From an uncultured Alphaproteobacteria bacterium (GTDB lineage: Bacteria; Pseudomonadota; Alphaproteobacteria; Rs-D84): DNA of 64,000 nt. The translations under genes and the position numbers were made by a program. The stretch lies in assembly GCA_947367055.1 (NCBI GenBank), contig CANBCI010000002.1:204005-268004 (forward strand), written 5' to 3'. The notes beneath the pieces were generated by a model that was given only the letters and a program-made list of their open reading frames with translations, searched no databases and was not told the DNA's origin. Position 1 is the first letter of the stretch. The number at the start of each line of letters is the position of its first letter. Of this stretch, positions 57,701 to 64,000 are shown piece after piece.

Positions 57701-58550
57701 ACAATGCTATGTCACATGCGAAGACTACAGATTGGATTACGGCTGGGCGCATATTGTGAACGGAACGGAACAATATCCGACCGAATGCCAGTATACCGGC
57801 GAATCCGATACGGGTAATCCGTGTGAAATTGTCGACGGCACCAAGTGTGTTGAAAAGCACTGCAACCCAGATTATGAACTGATTGGCGGCAGATGCGAAC
57901 CATGCGATCGCGACAATGCGATACTGTACGCCGACGGCGCGAACTGCTCGATTACACTCTGCATGACCGGATTCCACCCGACACCGGATGGCCGCGCCTG
58001 CGTTGAAAATGTTCAGGAATGTCCGGCCGCAGACGCAATCTATGCGGAACAGGTATGGGATTTCAACCTGAAGGCATTCGGCAAATGCACAATCAAGGAA
58101 TGCATTGACGGATACCATTTGACATCAAATGCATGCGTTCTGGACGAACGTCCCTGCACCATTGAACGTGGTGGTGTAAAAATAGGCAGCGGTGTCCAGC
58201 AATGGAACGAAGCCGCCCAGAAGTGGGGTGAATGCGTCGCCGAAACATGCACGGCAGGATATACAAACGACCCGTCGTTAACCAATGAGCATGGTGTTGA
58301 ATGCGGCGAATGCAAAAACCGTTTCAGCGTATTGGGCGAAGTGGCGGTAAGTTCATATCTGCCGGGCGGGAACTGCGAAATTGCATCCTGCATGTATCAG
58401 GGCGAGTTGTACAACCTTGATACGGCATCTAATGAATGTGTGCCGATTTGCGACATAAACGGGTATTCCGACGAAACCGGCAGCATGATTTGGGATCCTT
58501 CACGCAAGAAATGCGTAAGAACCTGTAACGAAGGCTACGTAATGTGGTAA
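54738..58550 (+). CDS. Very large secreted Cys-rich protein with InlB-type B-repeats and CPAGxYCPG repeats
   Basis: 1270 aa, signal peptide; VTLDYNGGTG...YIFMGWAT...TTIYAAW and ITLDANGGTP...WEFLGYYT...TTLYAHW; repeated CPxGxYCPG. Confidence 0.85.
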   Translation: MEKKRYFLGFLASLFMIFISGGVRADGYLCPDYKKYTSCSAGYYMTLDGSYNGTPTERNECTACPAGCSCAGGTAAPVCGVTVTLDYNGGTGQLEDTEHCSGSTCTCPNNGECDLPRWTVAANPLARPGYIFMGWATSPTATTGSNSMTFTASTTIYAAWSPCNSNQDQGCSCASGTHPVNGVCTDCTVQCTGDYPLGQYNSCEINGGDAETPEQICKRECTVADVAHSLTVTGTVGMTEDAATVCAALTCEDGYTLVGTQCVQTIECTAGLMYDGVNMVDCPAGKYCPGVGTTTIGVAGCDATCPNGYTSDTGANAETQCYQECTTTCETGTCPENSTSCTWVEGTVVNGIQYYGDTTCQVAESDRYCQLNTLFCDMTYYSNNKASCDLCSAIPGYEGVFTQSPANNSSGPNVCFTTCFEPCTRPQCPENATCEYDESQNSTGGKYYPDTETCRIVNEATCDMTVTCNDGYTYDSATNTCNPIVYAITLDANGGTPAIQTIYQHPKGWFSDADATRAISVAPVPTRTDWEFLGYYTEPVDGNLVISDNLVLPANTTFNADTTLYAHWTEEIFECTERKTYDGLDCPVGMYCPGVNVIAGTETSNTNGCQRTCPVDPLGGYIQSESGSMFIDDCRTTRMNQKLPDGTGFGDQTCHYFAGSASYDRSCTTNVISCNGGYYLLNNTDITCSVVAKGAFSPDGDTHVTLCSSLAGADATVTTADTGAADATACYNTCAQLTIAHGVLTPKVNEVHFDGTSIAACEYDTICDAGYMVDPANPYSCTLCTQGSYCPGNSRVESCPATHPYSDYGTADEGKCYADCALATNAASMTGHAYKDGTSDCRVDLCVRGAYLDNAKGQCLTCQAGRVCPGDNTIARCPVNTYCPAGAFETTACPTEFPNSAEATKAESDCYRMCITSDIENATAVSGTITQGGVNTCAATACVAGTYVTPDGECGVCPENHICTGGSAAPVACPTTHPNAPEGSFQTEQCYVTCEDYRLDYGWAHIVNGTEQYPTECQYTGESDTGNPCEIVDGTKCVEKHCNPDYELIGGRCEPCDRDNAILYADGANCSITLCMTGFHPTPDGRACVENVQECPAADAIYAEQVWDFNLKAFGKCTIKECIDGYHLTSNACVLDERPCTIERGGVKIGSGVQQWNEAAQKWGECVAETCTAGYTNDPSLTNEHGVECGECKNRFSVLGEVAVSSYLPGGNCEIASCMYQGELYNLDTASNECVPICDINGYSDETGSMIWDPSRKKCVRTCNEGYVMW

Positions 58551-58598
58551 TTGAACGCATCCGCCAAATGGCGGATGTTTTTAACAAAGATTTCTGCG

Positions 58599-59756
58599 AT
58601 GAAAACATATGATGTGATTATCATTGGCGCGGGTGCGGCGGGATTAACCGCGGCACGAATTGCAACCGCCCGCGGACGACGCACGGCGGTGCTGGATATG
58701 GGCGATGCACCCGCCCGCAAAGTCGCCGCATCCGGCGGTGGACGGTGCAACTTTACAAACGCGGCCGCCGCGCGTGACAGATACTTTGGCGAAAACCCGG
58801 ATTTTGTGCGCGGTGCGATTTCACGCGTTTCACCAAATGATATTTTAGACTGGATGACCGAACACAATTTGCAATACACGCAAAAGGCACCCGGACAGTA
58901 TTTTTGCGCCACCGGCGCAAAAAGCGTGGTCGACGCATTGGTTTCGGATGCCGGCGCGGCCGATATATTGTTAAACACGACCGCATGCGGCGTTAAAAAA
59001 AGCGGCGACGAATTTACTGTTGAAACCGCCCACGGCAATTTGACTGCGCAATCCGTAATTATCGCATCCGGCGGGACATCATTTGGTGCAATCGGCGTGT
59101 CAGATATTGGATTTAAAATAGCAAAATCATTCGGGCACACAATTGTTCCGGTGCGCCCCGCCCTGTGCGGCATTGAATCAAAAATTTTCCCGACGGAATT
59201 TGCCGGCATATCAATTCCGGTCGAAATCCGTATTGGTAAAAATAGCATATTGGACGACATGTTGTTCACTCACTTTGGAATTGGCGGGCCGGCCGTATAC
59301 CGTGCGACGGTTCGCGACACAAACAATGACTGGGTGATAAACTTATTGCCGAGCACGGATGTCGCCGAATGGTTGCGCGGTGCGCGAAAAACGGACGGGA
59401 AACGAAAACTGACATCATTATTGTCGCAGAAACTGCCGGCACGCATTGCAAAATGGGCGGCAGACAACATTGATAAAAACATTGCCGACATCAGCGATTC
59501 AACAATCGGGGCAATATCGTCAAAATTAACCGGTATTGTCGTACCCGTAAAAGCCATAAAATATCACGGCCTGCAAAGTGCCGAAATAATTCGTGGCGGC
59601 GTATCAACACGCGACATATCGTCCAAGACAATGGAATCGAAATTGTGCCGCAATTTGTTCTTTGCCGGCGAAGTATTGGATATTGCCGGCGACCTGGGCG
59701 GATTTAATTTGCACTGGGCCTGGGCCAGTGGATTTGTCGCGGGCCAAAACGCATAA
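58599..59756 (+). CDS. HI0933-like NAD(P)/FAD-dependent oxidoreductase
   Basis: YDVIIIGAGAAGLTAARIA; ASGGGRCNFTNA. Confidence 0.9.
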   Translation: MKTYDVIIIGAGAAGLTAARIATARGRRTAVLDMGDAPARKVAASGGGRCNFTNAAAARDRYFGENPDFVRGAISRVSPNDILDWMTEHNLQYTQKAPGQYFCATGAKSVVDALVSDAGAADILLNTTACGVKKSGDEFTVETAHGNLTAQSVIIASGGTSFGAIGVSDIGFKIAKSFGHTIVPVRPALCGIESKIFPTEFAGISIPVEIRIGKNSILDDMLFTHFGIGGPAVYRATVRDTNNDWVINLLPSTDVAEWLRGARKTDGKRKLTSLLSQKLPARIAKWAADNIDKNIADISDSTIGAISSKLTGIVVPVKAIKYHGLQSAEIIRGGVSTRDISSKTMESKLCRNLFFAGEVLDIAGDLGGFNLHWAWASGFVAGQNA

Positions 59757-59830
59757 AAATAATTTCGGAAAAGGTACCTATAAACACGCGGACAGTGCCC
59801 ATATATAATTGCCGCGACAGGTACTTACAC

Positions 59831-60715
59831 ATGAAAGAAGAAATATTTCACACAACCGACGGCACAAAACTATTCTGCACATTATGGGATGATGTAAAGC
59901 ATCCGATTGGTGTTGTTCAGATAATTCACGGCATGGACGAGCATGTTCGCCGTTATGACCGGTTTGCAAAATTTCTGAACAAAAACGGGTACATCGTTTT
60001 CGGTGACGATCACCGCGCCCACGGCCGCACTGCGGGCACACCCGACAAAATCGGCCGGCCTGGCGACGACCCAGACCTGTTTCAATCAACATTACATGAT
60101 GAATTGGAAATAATGGGCTATCTAAAAGAAAAATATAACCTGCCCTTGTTTCTGTTCGGCCACAGTTACGGCAGTTTTATAACCCAGCGTTTGATATCCG
60201 ATACAAACATATGCACTGCGGGCGTCTGTTTATCCGGTTCGGCCAAATATCCCAAGGCGTTTTTAATAATCGCACTGGCCGTGGCATGGATTGGCGTAAA
60301 GATTCGCGGTCCGAACAGTCCGGCCAAGTTTCTGGAATTCTTTTCACCAATACGCGGAAAATCCGGCGGCGTTAGTCGTCTGACACGCGACGCAGACCAG
60401 GTCGCCGCACATGACGCGGATCCGATGCGCGCAAAATACTTTTCATATGGGTTTTACTATTCACTGTTCAAGAATTTAATGCATCTAAACGGCACGGCAT
60501 GCCGGACGACACCGATGCTGATTATCAGTGGCACGCGCGACATGGTAAGCCTGAACGCGACATTTGCAAAATCATTATATAACGCTTACAAGGCACACAA
60601 TCTGGATAACCTGACACTGATTCTATACCCGGATGCGCGTCACGAACTGCTTATGGAAATAAACTGGGACCAGGTACAAAACGACATATTGCAGTTTCTA
60701 AAAGCCAGTGTTTGA
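59831..60715 (+). CDS. Alpha/beta hydrolase, monoacylglycerol-lipase-like
   Basis: QIIHGMDEHVRRYDRFAKFLNKNGYIVFGDDHRAHGRT; FLFGHSYGSFITQ. Confidence 0.88.
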   Translation: MKEEIFHTTDGTKLFCTLWDDVKHPIGVVQIIHGMDEHVRRYDRFAKFLNKNGYIVFGDDHRAHGRTAGTPDKIGRPGDDPDLFQSTLHDELEIMGYLKEKYNLPLFLFGHSYGSFITQRLISDTNICTAGVCLSGSAKYPKAFLIIALAVAWIGVKIRGPNSPAKFLEFFSPIRGKSGGVSRLTRDADQVAAHDADPMRAKYFSYGFYYSLFKNLMHLNGTACRTTPMLIISGTRDMVSLNATFAKSLYNAYKAHNLDNLTLILYPDARHELLMEINWDQVQNDILQFLKASV

Positions 60716-60725
60716 TTTATTGGCC

Positions 60726-60754
60726 TTGCATTTTATTCGCCGGATTGATAACAT
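60726..60754 (+). promoter_or_regulatory. Sigma70-like promoter of leader RNA C
   Basis: TTGCAT 60726-60731, N17, TAACAT 60749-60754. Confidence 0.6.
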
Positions 60755-60756
60755 TA

Positions 60757-60933
60757 ACTTGTTCTGAAATGAACAACGAACATAGTTAGTAGATTGGCTT
60801 AGAATACCAAGATATTACACGACTGCAAATTATGTCCCGATTACTGGTCGGGATGCCGTTGCTCGTAAGACAATGGGGTCAATAATATCTGACATTCTAA
60901 CTCCCGACCGCTAACTTAAGCGGTTTGTTTTTT
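60757..60933 (+). ncRNA. Structured leader RNA C (candidate new family, member 3)
   Basis: P1 TTAGAAT/ATTCTAA, P2 AGATATTA/TAATATCT, TCCCGA:TCGGGA, P5 CCGTTG/CAATGG, repeated TCCCGA, terminator CCGCT...AGCGGTTTGTTTTTT. Confidence 0.65.
60785..60818 (+). repeat. 34-bp direct repeat, copy 1
   Basis: GTTAGTAGATTGGCTTAGAATACCAAGATATTAC. Confidence 0.95.
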
Positions 60934-60953
60934 GGAACACATTTTTATAAATG

Positions 60954-60987
60954 GTTAGTAGATTGGCTTAGAATACCAAGATATTAC
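60954..60987 (+). repeat. 34-bp direct repeat, copy 2
   Basis: Identical to 60785-60818, 169 bp downstream, in the 5' UTR of the 61082 gene. Confidence 0.95.
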
Positions 60988-61081
60988 GCTAACTCATCCT
61001 GCGCGACGCGTTCGCGTGGGTTATGTGTCGTTATATTTGCATATTCTTTCCCAATCACAAAGGTTACAAAGGGGGAAAGAA

Positions 61082-61729
61082 ATGTTAAAAAAATTATCCG
61101 TCATTATTTTATGCCAATTTGTTACATCAACATGGGCGCTGACGGCAGATGTGCTGCCAGTAGATCCATTAAAAAGCACATGCCAACTTCAATACGGCGT
61201 AAGTGACGGCAGTGCCTGTCAATTATCAATGACAACCGCAACGGATTGCCAAACAAAAACCTGCAAGGCATACAGTTGCACAAATTCATGTATATGCGCG
61301 CCAAATGCAACCTATTGTTCATCACTTGACGGCACCAGTTCCGATTGTCCAAACACTTTTTGCCCCGAAGGCACCAGCAACTGGGCTGCGCCGGAAATTG
61401 GCGCCGCATATCAGGAACGCACGACATACACCCTGAATAAAATAACCTGCAAATGTACAACAAGAACAGAGTACAGATGCGCGGTCGGATACTATGACGC
61501 GAACACAACAACATTCGGAACAAATGCGTCCGATTGCACAAAATGTCCGGCACCGACCGATAACATATCCAGCGCTAAATTCGGCGCCGGTGCCACATCC
61601 AGCGCGGGCGCCAAGGGAATAACTTCGTGTTATATCCCAATGGCAACGGGAAACTTACTGTCGGATATTACGCTGACGGACGAAAGTGGCACATATTCTT
61701 TTACCGCCGACTGTCATTATACGGAATAG
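61082..61729 (+). CDS. Secreted Cys-rich protein, paralogue of the 46278 gene
   Basis: Signal peptide; EYRCAVGYYD...CTKCPAPTD...GITSCYIPMATGNLLSDITLTDESGTYSFTADCHYTE. Confidence 0.8.
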   Translation: MLKKLSVIILCQFVTSTWALTADVLPVDPLKSTCQLQYGVSDGSACQLSMTTATDCQTKTCKAYSCTNSCICAPNATYCSSLDGTSSDCPNTFCPEGTSNWAAPEIGAAYQERTTYTLNKITCKCTTRTEYRCAVGYYDANTTTFGTNASDCTKCPAPTDNISSAKFGAGATSSAGAKGITSCYIPMATGNLLSDITLTDESGTYSFTADCHYTE

Positions 61730-61732
61730 CAA

Positions 61733-62212
61733 TCACGCACAAACATTGGCGCACTTTAACGGAATTATCCGCCCCAAATCACGGGGCGAGATTTCAACCT
61801 GATGCCCAACGCGGCCGGCACTGAATATAATGGTTTCAAATTCTAAAATTGATGCGTCCGCAATTGTTATAAATTGCTTTTTCATTCCAATCGGACTGCA
61901 ACCGCCGTGCACATAACCCGTCAAAGCCAGCAAATCACGCTGATGCAGCATGGCCAATGATTTTTCATTTGCGGCGGCCGCCGCCGCGCGTTTCAAATCC
62001 AATTCATGGCATACCGGCACCATAAAAACAAAAATTTTGTTTGACGGTGTCGTACAGACCAGTGTCTTAAAAACACGGCGCGCATCCTGGCCCAGGTGGG
62101 CGGCGATTGACGCCCCGTCCAGAAATTTGGATGCGTCGTATTCATAATGCTGATACGGGATGCGGTGTGCATCCAAAATTCGCATCACATTCGTTTTAAC
62201 AGCCGCACACAT
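61733..62212 (-). CDS. ybaK: YbaK-type Cys-tRNA(Pro) deacylase
   Basis: FKTLVCTTPSNKIFVFMVPVCHELDLKRAA; LTGYVHGGCSPIGMKK. Confidence 0.88.
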   Translation of the reverse strand: MCAAVKTNVMRILDAHRIPYQHYEYDASKFLDGASIAAHLGQDARRVFKTLVCTTPSNKIFVFMVPVCHELDLKRAAAAAANEKSLAMLHQRDLLALTGYVHGGCSPIGMKKQFITIADASILEFETIIFSAGRVGHQVEISPRDLGRIIPLKCANVCA

Positions 62213-62222
62213 TCCGTTTCCA

Positions 62223-62783
62223 TTATTTCGCCAATTCGGTCGCAATGTCGCGCGCCAGTGTTTCAATCATGACGCCAATTGCATCAACATATTCATCATA
62301 GTCGTCACCGACAGACACCGAATAGGTCATGTTTTTCGTCTTTAATGTTTCGCCGCCCGCACCCATTATTGAATAAATGCCGCGTAATTGCGCCGCATCC
62401 CCCAATGCGCCGTCAAGTTTATATATTTCCACAAACACAGAATATTCACCGGAATCGGCCATAAAATTGGAATTTTTGACCGATGCCCGTGGCATATATG
62501 TGCCGATGTCCGTTATCAATTTGCGTTGAATCATCGGTGATAAATTTTCCGCCCAACGCCCGTCCGGCATAATATTTACATTCACACCGTCAACAGTCAC
62601 AATTTGCGGTCGATTTATATATTCCGGTATTTTCACCCGTTCAATGTCAACGGTAACCCTGCGCTGTGAAACAGGTGTGACGGATTGGGCATCTTTGAAT
62701 GTATAAAACAATGTGTTGTCCGGCTTGGATGCGCATGCCCCCAACGCCGCAGCAATTAATGCAAACTGTATAATTTTTTTCAT
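62223..62783 (-). CDS. ABC-type transport auxiliary lipoprotein (PqiC/DUF330-like)
   Basis: Lipobox IAAALGAC; VTVDIERVKIPEYINRPQIV; next to MCE gene. Confidence 0.8.
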   Translation of the reverse strand: MKKIIQFALIAAALGACASKPDNTLFYTFKDAQSVTPVSQRRVTVDIERVKIPEYINRPQIVTVDGVNVNIMPDGRWAENLSPMIQRKLITDIGTYMPRASVKNSNFMADSGEYSVFVEIYKLDGALGDAAQLRGIYSIMGAGGETLKTKNMTYSVSVGDDYDEYVDAIGVMIETLARDIATELAK

Positions 62784-62784
62784 T

Positions 62785-63525
62785 TTATCTACCCCTTATT
62801 AAAGATTCCGGATGCTGTTCCAAAAATTCGGCCAAATTGCGCAGGGAATTTGCCGCCCGGCTGACATCTTGAACCGCCTGATTAAAATTGTTAAGTGTGA
62901 CCGCCGATTTTTTTGCCAAATCATTGCCGATTTTGGCCGCAGGGGTTAAAACCTCGCGCACTTCGGTCAATGTGCTGTTCAAATTATCCATAACGGCCCG
63001 GAACGGCATATCCTGGACATTTGTAGACAATTCAGTCATGGACGACAACGCGGTCGGAATTTCTATGTAATCGCTTTCAATATGGCTGATGCGCGTCTTG
63101 GCCGGTCGCATATCCAATTCTATCATCAGGGCCCCGGTCAACAAGTTTTGCTTTATCAGCCGCGCATACAGGCCGCGTTCTATCATTTCCGCCAGCAGCT
63201 TTTCCTCTGACAATTCATTACGACCGGGCAAAACAGATATTGTTTTTTCAATATCATTGAACTTTACATAAACAGGTATGTTAAACTTGTATGTGTCAAT
63301 GTTTGGAACAATTTCTATCTTGGCGACCTTGCCAACTTCAACCCCGCTAAATACGACGGGCGCACCCACCGCCAGGCCGTTTATTGATTCATGAAAATAC
63401 ATTACATACATGTTTTTTTCGCGTCGCAGCCCGACCCCCAGCAACACGCATGTTATTATAACAAACCCCACAATCCCGGCCAATATAAATGCACCGACCG
63501 TTTTTCTATTCGGCTGATTTTTCAT
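62785..63525 (-). CDS. mlaD: MCE/MlaD-family substrate-binding protein
   Basis: YFHESINGLAVGAPVVFSGVEVGKVAKIEI. Confidence 0.88.
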   Translation of the reverse strand: MKNQPNRKTVGAFILAGIVGFVIITCVLLGVGLRREKNMYVMYFHESINGLAVGAPVVFSGVEVGKVAKIEIVPNIDTYKFNIPVYVKFNDIEKTISVLPGRNELSEEKLLAEMIERGLYARLIKQNLLTGALMIELDMRPAKTRISHIESDYIEIPTALSSMTELSTNVQDMPFRAVMDNLNSTLTEVREVLTPAAKIGNDLAKKSAVTLNNFNQAVQDVSRAANSLRNLAEFLEQHPESLIRGR

Positions 63526-64000
63526 TTGTTTTTCCCCTGGTTAAAAATTGTTTTATGGTCGCGTTCGGCGGATTTCGCCGCAAATCGTTTGGATTGCCCC
63601 GCCCCGATATTTCATGCCGTGCGGTATCCAGAAAAATCGAATTGTTCGCAACGGTAAATATCGATTCCAATTCATGCGAAACCAAAATTATCGTCGTCCC
63701 CATCGCATGGTTGATTTCCAAAATCAAATCATCCAACTGGCGTGACGCAATCGGATCCAGACCGGCGGACGGTTCATCAAAATACACAATCTGCGGGTCC
63801 AGCGCCAGCGCCCGTGCCAAACCCGCGCGCTTTTTCATGCCGCCACTTAACTGCGACGGATATAAATCGCCAACACCGGGCAATCCAACCAGTGTCAATT
63901 TCATATCGACAATATCGCGTATCATGGAATCGGAATACCCCGTATACTGCCGCAGTGGCAATTCAATATTTTCCGCAACGGTCATTGAACCAAACAATGC
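63506..64000 (-). CDS. mlaF: MlaF-like ABC ATPase, 5' truncated by window end
   Basis: LSGGMKKRAGLARALALDPQIVYFDEPSAGLDPI. Confidence 0.88.
   Translation of the reverse strand, partial: ALFGSMTVAENIELPLRQYTGYSDSMIRDIVDMKLTLVGLPGVGDLYPSQLSGGMKKRAGLARALALDPQIVYFDEPSAGLDPIASRQLDDLILEINHAMGTTIILVSHELESIFTVANNSIFLDTARHEISGRGNPNDLRRNPPNATIKQFLTRGKTNEKSAE

Noticed and set aside
60757-60987. Type III toxin-antitoxin (ToxIN-like) reading of the repeat, terminator and downstream gene layout
   Set aside because: Only one duplicated 34-mer, no run of tandem repeats, and the downstream gene encodes a secreted Cys-rich protein, not a ToxN-like nuclease.

Overview
The window carries ordinary chromosomal housekeeping DNA of an alphaproteobacterium-like genome. 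The affiliation is inferred from a circularly permuted ssrA and from protein similarity recalled from memory; no database was searched. Recognisable genes include argS, an EnvZ/OmpR-like pair, ruvB, ybgC-tolQ-tolR-tolA, rnpB, secA, dnaE, rsmH, gpmI, a fused accD-accA, proS, an AmiC-like amidase, prfB with its +1 frameshift site, obgE, ssrA, a Lon-like ATPase without a protease domain, tsaB-rimI-radC and an Mla/MCE transport cluster, plus four tRNAs. No CRISPR array, transposase, integrase or phage module was seen. Interspersed are genes for secreted, often Cys-rich proteins. The most unusual signal is a set of three structured RNA elements (about 6690-6865 minus, 46043-46251 plus, 60757-60933 plus). 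Each has its own sigma70-like promoter and a shared order of helices: P1, P2, a hairpin formed by segments 1 and 2, an A/U-rich or small hairpin, the P2' and P1' strands, a downstream repeat of segment 1, then an intrinsic terminator. The helix sequences differ between copies while complementarity is kept. Each lies immediately upstream of a secreted-protein gene, two of which are paralogues. This looks like a candidate undescribed attenuator or small RNA family. Other points: a shared TGTATCNTTATACA palindrome at two promoters, a decayed tRNA-Ser duplication, a 34-bp direct repeat in the third leader, and a possible Patescibacteria-like gene pair. All structures were read by eye and none was computed.
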